Shown here: positions 12,199-25,800 of the stretch, in pieces
Position numbering within the stretch: the first letter of the stretch is position 1
Layout of the letters: every line of letters starts with the position of its first letter
Origin: Hydractinia symbiolongicarpus
Taxonomy: Eukaryota > Cnidaria > Hydrozoa > Anthoathecata > Hydractiniidae
Direction: 5' to 3'
NCBI RefSeq assembly: GCF_029227915.1
Contig: NC_079882.1
Coordinates: 15,760,501 to 15,824,500, forward strand
Length of the DNA stretch: 64,000 nt
Notes under the pieces: model-generated
The model's database searches: none
Told to the model about the DNA's origin: nothing
The model's input: the letters and a program-made list of their open reading frames with translations, nothing else
Translations under genes and position numbers: made by a program

Positions 12199-12217
12199 CT
12201 AAGGGCACGGCCCTAAG
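12199..12217. repeat. Subtype with perfect AGGGC-ACG-GCCCT dyad
   Basis: Most monomers of this subtype read AAGGCCACGGCGCTAAGG; here two changes (C to G on the left, G to C on the right) make a perfect 5-bp-arm dyad. It recurs near 13,289, 29,097, 33,595, 34,686 and 38,327, all in family A. Confidence 0.7.
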
Positions 12218-15200
12218 GAAAACCACTTGGAACGTTGTAGTGCATTGAGACTGGAAGGAATAGTCCAATGGTAACCTGCGCAGGCAGATGGAACCACGTG
12301 ATTTATGTGTGAGGACTTTATTAGACTGCAAAAGGCCATATTACAGCCTTTATAGGACTGTGCACGTAGTTAAGAGTGTTGTAAAGCAACGGCGCCAATG
12401 AAAACGACTTGGGACGTTGTAGCGCATTGAGACTGGAAGGACTAGGTCAATGGTGACCTGCGCAGACCTGTGAAACCACGTGATAAACGTGTGAGGCCTT
12501 TATTAGACTGCAAAGGGCCATATTACAGCCTTTATAGGACTGTGCACGTAGTTAAGAGTGTCTTAAGGCAACGGCGCTAATGAAAACGACTTGAGACGTT
12601 GTAGCACATTGAGACTGGAAGGATTACGCCAATGGTAACCTGCGCAGGCATGTGAAACCACGTGATTTACGTGTGAAGCCTTTATTAGACTGCAAAAGGC
12701 CATATTACAGCCTTTATAGGACTGTGCACGTAGTTAAGAGTGTTGTAAAGCAACGGCGCCAATGAAAACGACTTGGGACGTTGTAGTGCATTGAGACTGG
12801 AAGGAATAGTCCAATGGTAACCTGCGCAGGCAGATGGAACCACGTGATTTACGTGTGAGGACTTTATTACACTGCAAAAGGCCATATTACAGCATTTATA
12901 GGACTGTGCACGTAGTTAAGAGGGTTGTAAAGCAACGGCGCCAATGAAAACGACTTGGGACGTTGTAGCGCATTAAGACTGTAAGGACTAGGCCAATGGT
13001 AACCTGCGCAGACAGGTGAAACCACGTGATTTACCTGTGAGGCCTTTATTAGACTGCAAAAGGCCATATTACAGCCTTTATAGGACTGTGCACGTAGTTA
13101 AGAGTGTTCTAAGGCAACTTCGCCAATGAAAACGACTTGGCACGTTGTAGCACATGGAGACTGGAAGGACAAGACCAATGATAACCTGCGCAGACAGGTG
13201 AAACTACGTGATTTACGTGTGAGGCCTTTATTAGACCGCAAAAGGCCAAATTACAGCCTTTATAGGACTGTGCAGGTAGTTAAGAGTGTTCTAAGGGCAC
13301 GGCCCTAAGGAAAACCAATTGGAACGTTGTAGTGCATTGAGACTGGAAGGAATAGTCCAATGGTAACCTGCGCAGGCAGATGGAACCACGTGATTTATGT
13401 GTGAGGACTTTATTAGACTGCAAAAGGCCATATTACAGCCTTTATAGGACTGTGCACGTAGTTAAGAGTGTTGTAAAGCAACGGCGCAAATGAAAACGAC
13501 TTGGGACGTTGTAGCGCATTGAGACTGGAAGGACTAGGTCAATGGTGACCTGCGCAGACCTGTGAAACCACGTGATAAACGTGTGAGGCCTTTATTAGAC
13601 TGCAAAGGGCCATATTACAGCCTTTATAGGACTGTGCACGTAGTTAAGAGTGTCTTAAGGCAACGGCGCTAATGAAAACGACTTGAGACGTTGTAGCACA
13701 TTGAGACTGGAAGGATTACGCCAATGGTAACCTGCGCAGGCATGTGAAACCACGTGATTTACGTGTGAAGCCTTTATTAGACTGCAAAAGGCCATATTAC
13801 AGCCTTTATAGGACTGTGCACGTAGTTAAGAGTGTTGTAAAGCAACGGCGCCAATGAAAACGACTTGGGACGTTGTAGTGCATTGAGACTGGAAGGAATA
13901 GTCCAATGGTAACCTGCGCAGGCAGATGGAACCACGTGATTTACGTATGAAGCCTTTGCTAGACTGCAAAAGGCCAAATTACAGCCTTTATAGGACTGTG
14001 CCCGTAGTTAAGAGTGTCTTAAGGCAACGGCGCTAATGAAAACGACTTGAGACGTTGTAGCACATTGAGGCTGGAAGGAATAGGCCAATGGAAACCTGCA
14101 CAGGCAAATGGAACCACCTGATTTACGTGTGAGGCCTTTATTAGACTGCAAAAGGCCATATTACAGCCTTTATAGGACTGTGCACGTAGTTAAGAGTGTT
14201 GTAAAGCAACAGCGCTAATGAAAACGACTTGGGACGTTGTAGCGCATTGAGACTGTAAGGACTAGGCCAATGGTAACCTGCGCAGACAGGTGAAACCACG
14301 TGATTTACGTGTGAGGCCTTTATTAGACTGCAAAAGGCCATATTACAGCCTTTATAGGACTGTGCACGTAGTTAAGAGTGTTCTAAGGCAACTTCGCCAA
14401 TGAAAACGACTTGGGACGTTGTAGTGCATTGAGACTGGAAGGAATAGTCAAATGGTAACCTGCGCAGGCAGATGGAACCATGTGATTTACGTGTGAGGCC
14501 TTTATTAGACTGCAAAAGGCCATATTACAGCCATTATAGGACTGTGCACCTAAGAGTTAAGAGTGTTGTAAAGCAATGGCGCTAATGAAAACGACTTGGG
14601 ACGTTGTAGCGCATTGAGACTGTAAGGACTAGACCAATGGTAACCTGCGCAGACAGATGAAACAACGTGATTTACGTGTGAGGACTTTATTAGACTGCAA
14701 AAGGCCATATTACAGCCTTTATGGGACTGTGCACGTAGTTAAGAGTGTTGTAAAGCAACGGCGCCAATGAAAACGACTTGGGACGTTGTAGCGCATTGAG
14801 ACTGTAAGGACTAGGCCAATGGTAACCTGCGCAGACAGGTGAAACCACGTGATTTACGTGTGAGGCCTTTATTACACTGCAAAAGGCTATATTACAGCCT
14901 TTATAGGACTGTGCACGTAGTTAAGAGTGTTGTAAAGCAACGGCGCCAATGAAAACGACTTGGGACGTTGTAGCGTATTGAGACTGTAAGGACTAGGCCA
15001 ATGGTAACCTGCGCAGACAGGTGAAACCACGTGATTTACGTGTGAGGCCTTTATTAGACTGCAAAAGGCCATATTATAGCTTTTATAGGACTGTGCACGT
15101 AGTTAAGAGTGTTCTAAGGTAACTTCGCCAATGAAAACGACTTGGGACGTTGTAGCACATTGAGACTGGAAGGACTAGGCCATTGGTAACCTGCGCAGAC

Positions 15201-15799
15201 CGATGAAACCACGTGATTAACGTGTGAGGCCTTTATTAGACAGCAAAAGGCCAAATTACAGCCTTTATAGGACTGTGCACGTAGTTAAGAGTGTTGTAAG
15301 GCAACGGCGCTAATGAAAACCACTTGGGACGTTGTAGTGCATTGAGACTGTAAGGACCAGGCCAATGGTAACCTACGCAGACAGGTGAAACCACGTGATT
15401 TACGTGTGAGGCCTTTATTAGACTGCAAAAGGCCATATTACAGCCTTTATAGGACTATGCAGGTAGTTAAGGGTGTTCTAAGGCCACGGCGCTAAGGAAA
15501 ACCACTTGGAACGTTGTAGTGCATTGAGACTGGAAGGACTAGGCCATTGGAAACCTGCACAGGCAAATGGAACCACGTGATTTACGTGTGAGGTCTTTAT
15601 TACACTGCAAAAGGCCATATTACAGCCTTTATAGGACTGTGCACCTAAGAGTTAAGAGTGTTGTAAAGCAATGGCGCTGATGAAAACGACTTGGGACGTT
15701 GTAGCGCATTGAGACTGTAAGGACTAGGCCAATGGTAACCTGCGCAGACCGGTGAAACCACGTGATTTACGTGTGAGGCCTTTATTAGACTGCAAAAGG

Positions 15800-16793
15800 C
15801 CATATTACAGCCTTTATAGGACTGTGCACGTAGTTAAGAGTGTTGTAAGGCAACAGCGATAATGAAAACGACTTGAGACGTTGTAGCGCATATAGACTGG
15901 AAGGAATAGTCCAATGGTAACCTGCGCAGACCGATGAAACCACGTGATTAACGTGTGAGGCCTTTATTAGACTGCAAAAGGCCAAATTACAGCCTTTATA
16001 GGACTATGCAGGTAGTTAAGGGTGTTCTAAGGCCACGGCGCTAAGGAAAACCACTTGGAACGTTGTAGTGCATTGAGACTGGAAGGAATAGTACAATGGT
16101 AACCTGCGCAGGCAGATGGAACCACGTGATTTACGTGTGAGGTCTTTATTACACTGCAAAAGGCCATATTACAGCCTTTATAGGACTGTGCACCTAAGAG
16201 TTAAGAGTGTTGTAAGGCAACAGCGATAATGAAAACGACTTGAGACGTTGTAGCGCATTTAGACTGGAAGGAATAGTCCAATGGTAACCTGCGCAGACCG
16301 ATGAAACCACGTGATTAACGTGTGAGGCCTTTATTAGACTGCAAAAGGCCAAATTACAGCCTTTATAGGACTGTGCACGTAGTTAAGAGTGTTGTAAGGC
16401 AGCGGCGCTAATGAAAACCACTTGGAACGTTATAGTGCATTGAGACTGGAAGGAATGGTCCAATGGTAACCTGCGTAGGCAGATGGAACCACGTGATTTA
16501 CGTGTGAGGACTTTATTAGACTGCAAAAAGCCATATTACAGCCTTTATAGGACTGTGCACGTAGTTGAGAGTGTCTTAAGGCAACGGCGCTAATGAAAAC
16601 GACTTGAGACGTTGTAGCACATTGAGACTGGAAGGACTAAGCCAATGGAAACCTGCACAGGCAAATGGAACCACGTGATTTACGTGTGAGGCCTTTATTA
16701 GACTGCAAAAGGCCATAATACAGCCTTTATAGGACTAGGACGTAGTTAAGAGTGTTCTAAGGCAACTTCGCTAATGAAAACGACTTGGGACGT
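15800..16793 (+). repeat. HOR block A2, first segment (copy of 1-994, offset 15,799)
   Basis: This stretch repeats the start of the window, including the rare GCATATAGAC and GGACTATGCAGG states and the +3 insertion. Differences seen by eye are few: AAAAAGCC near 16,529, GTTGAGAG near 16,566, GACTTGAG for GAATTGAG near 16,602, and a one-base loss in GGACTAGGACG near 16,735. Similarity stops near 16,793, where the array steps back four monomers. Confidence 0.8.
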
Positions 16794-16889
16794 TGTAGCG
16801 CATTGAGACTGTAAGGACTAGGCCAATGGTAACCTGTGCAGACCGGTGAAACCACGTGATTTACGTGTGAGGTCTTTATTACACTGCAA
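16160..16889 (+). repeat. Four-monomer (730-bp) segment directly repeated at 16,890
   Basis: Both 16,160 and 16,890 match position 361 of A1, so four monomers present once in A1 are present twice here. The 730 bp equals 4 x 182 plus 3 (the CTAAGAG insertion) minus 1 (GGACTAGGACG). This accounts for the change of the A1-A2 offset from 15,799 to 16,529. Confidence 0.8.
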
Positions 16890-19800
16890 AAGGCCATATT
16901 ACAGCCTTTATAGGACTGTGCACCTAAGAGTTAAGAGTGTTGTAAGGCAACAGCGATAATGAAAACGACTTGAGACGTTGTAGCGCATTTAGACTGGAAG
17001 GAATAGTCCAATGGTAACCTGCGCAGACCGATGAAACCACGTGATTAACGTGTGAGGCCTTTATTAGACTGCAAAAGGCCAAATTACAGCCTTTATAGGA
17101 CTGTGCACGTAGTTAAGAGTGTTGTAAGGCAACGGCGCTAATGAAAACCACTTGGAACGTTATAGTGCATTGAGACTGGAAGGAATGGTCCAATGGTAAC
17201 CTGCGTAGGCAGATGGAACCACGTGATTTACGTGTGAGGACTTTATTAGACTGCAAAAGGCCATATTACAGCCTTTATAGGACTGTGCACGTAGTTAAGA
17301 GTGTCTTAAGGCAACGGCGCTAATGAAAACGAATTGAGACGTTGTAGCACATTGAGACTGGAAGGACTAAGCCAATGGAAACCTGCACAGGCAAATGGAA
17401 CCACGTGATTTACGTTTGAGGCCTTTATTAGACTGCAAAAGGCCATAATACAGCCTTTATAGGACTGTGGACGTAGTTAAGAGTGTTCTAAGGCAACTTC
17501 GCTAATGAAAACGACTTGGGACGTTGTAGCACATTGAGACTGGAAGGACTAGGCCAATGGAAACCTGCACAGGCAAATGGAACCACGTGATTTACGTGTG
17601 AGGCCTTTATTAGACTGCAAAAGGCCATATTAAAGCCTTTATAGGAATGTGCACGTAATTAAGAGTGTTGTAAGGCAACGGCGCTAATGAAAACAACTTG
17701 GGACGTTGTAGCGCATTGAGACTGGAAGGACTAGGTCAATGGTGACCTGCGCAGAGCGGTAAAACCACGTGATTAACCTGTGAGGCCTTTATTAGCCTGC
17801 AAAGGGCCATATTACAGCCTTTATAGGACTGTGCACGTAGTTAAGAGTGTTGTAAGGCAACGGCGCTAATGAAAACGACTTGGGACGTTGTGGCGCATTG
17901 AGACTGGAAGGACTAGGTCAATGGTGACCTGCGCAGACCGGTGAAACCACGTGATTAACGTGTGAGGCCTTTATTAGACTGCAAAGGGCCATATTACAGC
18001 CTTTATAGGACTGTGCACGTAGTTAAGAGTGTTCTAAGGCAACTTCGCCAATGAAAATGACATGGGACGTTGTAGCGCATTGAGACTGTAAGGACTAGGC
18101 CAATGGTAACCTACGCAGACAGGTGAAACCACGTGATTTACGTGTGAGGCCTTTATTACACTGCAAAAGGCCATATTACAGCCTTTATAGGACTGTGCAC
18201 GTAGTTAAGAGTGTTGTAAAGCAACGGCGCCAATGAAAACGACTTGGGACGTTGTAGCGCATTAAGACTGTAAGGACTAGGCCAATGGTAACCTACGCAG
18301 ACAGGTGAAACCACGTGATTTACGTGTGAGGCCTTTATTACACTGCAAAAGGCCATATTACAGCCTTTATAGGACTGTGCACGTAGTTAAGAGTGTTGTA
18401 AAGCAACGGCGCCAATGAAAACGACTTGGGACGTTGTAGCGCATTGAGACTGTAAGGACTAGGCCAATGGTAACCTGCGCAGACAGGTGAAACCACGTGA
18501 TTTACGTGTGAGGCCTTTATTAGACCGCAAAAGGCCATATTACAGCCTTTATAGGTCTGTGCACGTAGTTAAGAGTGTTCTAAGGCAACTTCGCCAATGA
18601 AAACGACTTGGGACGTTGTAGTGCATTGAGACTGGAAGGAATAGTCAAATGGTAACCTGCGCAGGCAGATGGAACCATGTGATTTACGTGTGAGGCCTTT
18701 ATTAGACTGCAAAAGGCCATATTTCAGCCTTTTTAGGACTGTGCACGTAAGAGTTAAGAGTGTTGTAAAGCAATGGCGCTAATGAAAACGACTTGGGATG
18801 TTGTAGCACATTGAGACTGTAAGGACTAGACCAATGGTAACCTGCGCAGACAGGTGAAACAACGTGATTTACGTGTGAGGCCTTTATTAGACTGCAAAAG
18901 GCCATATTACAGCCTTTATGGGACTGTGCACGTAGTTAAGAGTGTTGTAAAGCAACGGCGATAATGAAAACGACTTGAGACGTTGTAGCGCATTTAGACT
19001 GGAAGGAATAGTCCAATGGTAACCTGCGCAGACCGATGAAACCACGTGATTAACGTGTGAGGCCTTTATTAGACTACAAAAGGCCAAATTACAGCCTTTA
19101 TAGGACTGTGCACGTAGTTAAGAGTGTTGTAAGGCAACGGCGCTAATGAAAACCACTTGGAACGTTATAGTGCATTGAGACTGGAAGGAATGGTCCAATG
19201 GTAACCTGCGTAGGCAGATGGAACCACGTGATTTACGTGTGAGGACTTTATTAGACTGCAAAAGGCCATATTACAGCCTTTATAGGTCTGTGCACGTAGT
19301 TAAGAGTGTTCTAAGGCAACTTCGCCAATGAAAACGACTTGGGACGTTGTAGTGCATTGAGACTGGAAGGAATAGTCAAATGGTAACCTGCGCAGGCAGA
19401 TGGAACCATGTGATTTACGTGTGAGGCCTTTATTAGACTGCAAAAGGCCATATTTCAGCCTTTTTAGGACTGTGCACGTAAGAGTTAAGAGTGTTGTAAA
19501 GCAATGGCGCTAATGAAAACGACTTGGGATGTTGTAGCACATTGAGACTGTAAGGACTAGACCAATGGTAACCTGCGCAGACAGGTGAAACAACGTGATT
19601 TACGTGTGAGGCCTTTATTAGACTGCAAAAGGCCATATTACAGCCTTTATGGGACTGTGCACGTAGTTAAGAGTGTTGTAAAGCAACGGCGCCAATGAAA
19701 ACGACTTGGGACGTTGTAGCGCATTGAGACTGTAAGGACTAGGCCAATGGTAACCTGCGCAGACAGGTGAAACCAAGTGATTTACGTGTGAGGCCTTTAT

Positions 19801-22800
19801 TAGACTGCAAAAGGCCATATTACAGCCTTTATAGGACTGTGCACGTAGTTAAGAGTGTCTTAAGGCAACGGCGCTAATGAAAACGACTTGAGACCTTGTA
19901 GCACATTGAGACTGGAAGGACTAAGCCAATGGAAACCTGCACAGGCAAATAGAACCACGTGATTTACGTGTGAGGCCTTTATTAGACTGCAAAAGGCCAT
20001 AATACAGCCTTTATAGGACTGTGGACGTAGTTAAGAGTGTTCTAAGGCAACTTCGCTAATGAAAACGACTTGGGACGTTGTAGCGCATTGAGACTGTAAG
20101 GACTGGGCCAATGGTAACCTGCGCAGGCAGATGGAACCATGTGATTTACGTGTGAGGCCTTTATTAGACTGCAAAAGGCCATATTACAGCCTTTTTAGGA
20201 CTGTGCACGTAAGAGTTAGGAGTGTTGTAAAGCAATGGCGCTAATGAAAACGACTTGGGATGTTGTAGCACATTGAGACTGGAAGGACTAGGCCAATGGA
20301 AACCCGCAGAGGCAAATGGAACCACGTGATTACATGTGAGGCCTTTATTAGACTGGAAAAGGCCATATTACAGCCTTTAAAGGACTGTGCACGTAGTTAA
20401 GAGTGTTGTAAGGCAACGGCGCTAATGAAAACGACTTGGGACGTTGTAGCGCATTGAGACTGGAAGGACTAGGTCAATGGTGACCTGCGCAGACCGGTGA
20501 AACCACGTGATTAAGGTGTGAGGCCTTTATTAGCCTGCAAAGGGCCATATTACAGCCTTTATAGGACTGTGCACGTAGTTAAGAGTGTTGTAAGGCAACG
20601 GCGCTAATGAAAACGACTTGGGACGTTGTAGCGCATTGAGACTGGAAGGACTAGGTCAATGGTGACCTGCGCAGACCGGTGAAACCACGTGATTAACGTG
20701 TGGGGCCTTTATTAGACTGCAAAGGGCCATATTACAGCCTTTATAGGACTGTGCACGTAGTTAAGAGTGTTCTAAGGCAACTTCGCCAATGAAAATGACT
20801 TGGGACGTTGTAGCGCATTGAGACTGTAAGGACTAGGCCAATGGTAAGCTGCGTAGGCAGATGGAACCACGTGATTTACGTGTGAGGACTTTATTAGACT
20901 GTAAAAGGCCATATTACAGCCTTTATAGGACTGTGCACGTAGTTAAGAGTGTCTTAAGGCAACGGCGCTAATGAAAACGACTTGAGACCTTGTAGCACAT
21001 TGAGACTGGAAGGACTAAGCCAATGGAAACCTGCACAGGCAAATGGAACCACGTGATTTACGTGTGAGGACTTTATTAGACTGCAAAAGGCCATAATACA
21101 GCCTTTATAGGACGGTGGACGTAGTTAAGAGTGTTGTAAGGCAACGACGCTAATGAAAACGACTTGGGACGTTGTAGCGCATTGAGACTGAAAGGACTAG
21201 GTCAATGGTGACCTGCGCAGACCGGTGAAACCACGTGATTAACGTGTGAGGCCTTTATCAGCCTGCAAAGGGCCATAATACAGCCTTTATAGGACTGTGC
21301 ACGTAGTTAAGAGTGTTGTAAGGCAACGGCGCTAATGAAAACGACTTGGGACATTGTAGCGCATTGAGACTGGAAGGACTAGGTCAATGGTGACCTGCGG
21401 AGACCGGTGAAACCACGTGATTAACGTGTGAGGTCTTTATTAGACTGCAAAGGGCCATATTACAGCCTTTATAGGACTGGGCACGTAGTTAAGAGTGTTC
21501 TAAGGCAACTTCGTCAATGAAAATGACTTGGGACGTTGTAGCGCATTGAGACTGTAAGGACTAAGCCAATGGAAACCTGCACAGGCAAATGGAACCACGT
21601 GATTTACGTGTGAGGCCTTTATTAGACTGCAAAAGGCCATAGTACAGCCTTTATAGGACTGTGCAGGTAGTTAGGAGTGTTCTAAGGCCACGGCGCTAAA
21701 GAAAACCACTTGGAACGTTGTAGTGCATTGAGACTGGAAGGAATAGTCCAATGGTAACCTGTGCAGGCAGATGGAACCACGTGATTTACGTGTAAGGACT
21801 TTATTAGACTGCAAAAGGCCATATTACAGCCTTTATAGGACTGTGCACGTAGTTAAGAGTGTTGTAAAGCAACGGCGCCAATGAAAACGACTTGGGACGT
21901 TGTAGCGCATTAAGACTGTAAGGACTAGGCCAATGGTAACCTGCGCAGATAGGTGAAACCACGTGATTTACGTATGAAGCCTTTACTAGACTGCAAAAGG
22001 CCAAATTACAGCCTTTATAGGACTGTGCACGTAGTTAAGAGTGTCTTAAGGCAACGGCGCTAATGAAAACGACTTGAGACGTTGTAGCACATTGAGATTG
22101 GAAGGAATAGGCCAATGGAAACCTGCACAGGCAAATGGAACCACGTGATTTACGTGTGAGGCCTTTATTAGACTGCAAAAGGCCATATTACAGCCTTTAT
22201 AGGACTGTGCACGTAGTTAAGAGTGTTGTAAAGCAACGGCGCCAATGAAAACGAATTGGGACGTTGTAGCGCATTGAGACTGGAAGGACTAGGCCAATGG
22301 TAACCTGTGCAGACAGGTGAAACCACGTGATTTACGTGTGAGGCCTTTATTAGACTGCAAAAGGCCATATTACAGCCTTTATAGGACTGTGCACGTAGTT
22401 AAGAGTGTTGTAAAGCAACGGCGCCAATGAAAACGACTTGGGACGTTGTAGCGCATTGAGACTGTAAGGACTAGGCCAATGGTAACCTGCGCAGACAGGT
22501 GAAACCACGTGATTTACGTGTGAGGCCTTTATTAGACTGCAAAAGGCCATATTACAGCCTTCATAGGACTGTGCAAGTAGTTAAGAGTGTTCTAAGGCCA
22601 CGGCGCTAAGGAAAACCATTTGGAACGTTGTAGTGCATTGAGACTGGAAGGACTAGGGCAATGGTAACCTACGCAGACAGGTGAAACCACGTGATTTACG
22701 TGTGAGGCCTTTATTAGATTGCAAAAGGCCATATTACAGCCTTTATATGACTGTGCAGGTAGTTAAGAGTGTTCTAAGGCCACGGAGCTAAGGAAAACCA

Positions 22801-25800
22801 CTTGGAACGTTGTAGTGCATTGAGACTGGAAGGAATAGTCCTATGGTAACCTGCGCAGGCAGATGGAACCACGTGATTTACGTGTGAGGACTTTATTAGA
22901 CTGAAAAAGGCCATATTACAGCCTTTATAGGACTGTGCACGTAGTTGAGAGTGTTGTAAAGCAACGGCGCCAATGAAAACGACTTGGGACGTTGTAGCGC
23001 ATTGAGACTGTAAGGACTAGGCCAATGGTAACCTGCGCAGACAGGTGAAACCACGTGATTTACGTGTGAGGCCTTTATTAGACTGCAAAAGGCCATATTA
23101 CAGCCTTTATAGAACTGCGCACGTAGTTAAGAGTGTTGTAAAGCAACGGCGCCAATGAAAACGACTTGGGACGTTGTAGCGTATTGAGACTGTAAGGACT
23201 AGGCCAATGGTAACCTGCGCAGACAGGTGAAACCACGTGATTTACAGGTGAGGCCTTTATTAGACTGCAAAAGGCCATATTATAGCTTTTATAGGACTGT
23301 GCACGTAGATAAGAGTGTTCTAAGGCCACGGAGCTAAGGAAAACCACTTGGAACGTTGTAGTGCATTGAGACTGGAAGGAATAGTCCTATGGTAACCTGC
23401 GCAGGCAGATGGAACCACGTGATTTACGTGTGAGGTCTTTATTAGACTGCAAAAGGCCGAATTACAGCCTTTATAGGACTGTGCACGTAGTTGAGAGTGT
23501 TGTAAAGCAACGGCGCCAATGAAAACGACTTGGGACGTTGTAGCGCATTGAGACTGTAAGGACTAGGCCAATGGTAACCTGCGCAGACAGGTGAAACCAC
23601 GTGATTTACGTGTGAGGCCTTTATTAGACTGCAAAAGGCCATATTACAGCCTTTAAAGGACTGCGCACGTAGTTAAGAGTGTTGTAAAGCAACGGCGCCA
23701 ATGAAAACGACTTGGGACGTTGTAGCGTATTGAGACTGTAAGGACTAGGCCAATGGTAACCTGCGCAGACAGGTGAAACCACGTGATTTACGTGTGAGGC
23801 CTTTATTAGACTGCAAAAGGCCATATTATAGCTTTTATAGGACTGTGCATGTAGATAAGAGTGTTCTAAGGCAACTTCGCCAATGAAAACGACTTGAGAC
23901 GTTGTAGCACATTGAGACTGTAAGGACTAGGCCAATGGTAACCTGCGCAGATAATTGAAACCACGTGATTTACGTATGAAGCCTTTACTAGACTGCAAAA
24001 GGCCAAATTACAGCCTTTATAGGACTGTGCACGTAGTTAAGAGTGTCTTAAGGCAACGGCGCTAATGAAAACGACTTGGGACGTTGTAGCGCATTGAGAC
24101 TGTAAGGACTAGGCCAATGGTAACCTACGCAGACAGGTGAAACCACGTGATTTACGTGTGAGGCCTTTATTAGACTGCAAAAGGCCATATTACAGCCTTT
24201 AAAGGACTGTGCACGTAGTTAAGAGTGTTGTAAAGCAACAGTGCTAATGAAAACGACTTGGAAGGTTGTAGCGCATTGAGACTGGAACGACTAGTCCAAT
24301 GGTAACCTGCACAGGCAGATGGAACCACGTGATTTACGTGTGAGGCCTCTATTAAACTGCAAAAGACCAAATTACAGCCTTTATAGGACTGTGCACGTAG
24401 TGAAGAGAGTTCTAAGGCAACTTCGCCAATGAAAACGACCTGGGACGTTGTAGCGCATTGAGACTGGAAGGACTAGGGCAATGGTAACCTACGCAGACAG
24501 GTGAAACCACGTGATTTACGTGTGAGGCCTTTATTAGATTGCAAAAGGCCATATTACAGCCTTTATATGACTGTGCAGGTAGTTAAGAGTGTTCTAAGGC
24601 CACGGAGCTAAGGAAAACCACTTGGAACGTTGTAGTGCATTGAGACTGGAAGGAATAGTCCTATGGTAACCTGCGCAGGCAGATGGAACCACGTGATTTA
24701 CGTGTGAGGACTTTATTAGACTGAAAAAGGCCATATTACAGCCTTTATAGGACTGTGCACGTAGTTGAGAGTGTTGTAAAGCAACGGCGCCAATGAAAAC
24801 GACTTGGGACGTTGTAGCGCATTGAGACTGTAAGGACTAGGCCAATGGTAACCTGCGCAGACAGGTGAAACCACGTGATTTACGTGTGAGGCCTTTATTA
24901 GACTGCAAAAGGCCATATTACAGCCTTTATAGAACTGTGCACGTAGTTAAGAGTGTTGTAAAGCAACGGCGCCAATGAAAACGACTTGGGACGTTGTAGC
25001 GTATTGAGACTGTAAGGACTAGGCCAATGGTAACCTGCGCAGACAGGTGAAACCACGTGATTTACGTGTGAGGCCTTTATTAGACTGCAAAAGGCCATAT
25101 TATAGATTTTATAGGACTGTGCACGTAGATAAGAGTGTTCTAAGGCCACGGAGCTAAGGAAAACCACTTGGAACGTTGTAGTGCATTGAGACTGGAAGGA
25201 ATAGTCCTATGGTAACCTGCGCAGGCAGATGGAACCACGTGATTTACGTGTGAGGACTTTATTAGACTGCAAAACGCCATATTACAGCCTTTATAGGACT
25301 GTGCACGTAGTTGAGAGTGTTGTAAAGCAACGGCGCCAATGAAAACGACTTGGGACGTTGTAGCGCATTGAGACTGTAAGGACTAGGCCAATGGTAACCT
25401 GCGCAGACAGGTGAAACCACGTGATTTACTTGTGTGAGGCCTTTATTAGACTGCAAAAGGCCATATTACAGCCTTTAAAGGACTGCGCACGTAGTTAAGA
25501 GTGTTGTAAAGCAACGGCGCCAATGAAAACGACTTGGGACGTTGTAGCGTATTGAGATTGTAAGGACTAGGCCAATGGTAACCTGCGCAGACAGGTGAAA
25601 CCACGTGATTTACGTGTGAGGCCTTTATTAGACTGCAAAAGGCCATATTATAGCTTTTATAGGACTGTGCATGTAGATAAGAGTGTTCTAAGGCAACTTC
25701 GCCAATGAAAACGACTTGGGACGTTGTAGCACATTGAGACTGGAAGGACTAGGCCAATGGAAACCTGCACAGGCAAATGGAACCACGTGATTAACGTGTG

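Larger units (their letters stand above)
1..15799 (+). repeat. HOR block A1, 87 monomers (15,799 bp)
   Basis: The first base of the window matches 15,800, and the match runs on. The length is accounted for exactly: 87 x 182 = 15,834, minus 52 (130-bp monomer at 10,020), plus 18 (six +3 monomers near 391, 2216, 2948, 3679, 14,547 and 15,647), minus 1 (near 3,800) gives 15,799. The segment 14,230-15,799 has no single long copy in A2. It is a patchwork of subtypes seen elsewhere, for example the GGACTATGCAGG monomer near 15,440 that recurs at 15,983 and 181. The true left edge lies outside the window. Confidence 0.85.

Noticed and set aside
13109-13140. CENP-B box in monomers with CTTCGCCAATGAAAACG
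   Set aside because: TTCG is present, but the required A and the CGGG block of NTTCGNNNNANNCGGGN do not align. No match was found on the minus strand of the canonical monomer either.
13126-13308. Plus-strand 60-codon open frame
   Set aside because: It lies wholly within satellite monomers, depends on a few local substitutions and is already altered in the copy at 28,929, where the ATG reads ATA.
25425-25432. 2-bp insertion near 25,427 as a functional element
   Set aside because: It is a single private indel in one monomer; useful as a copy marker only.
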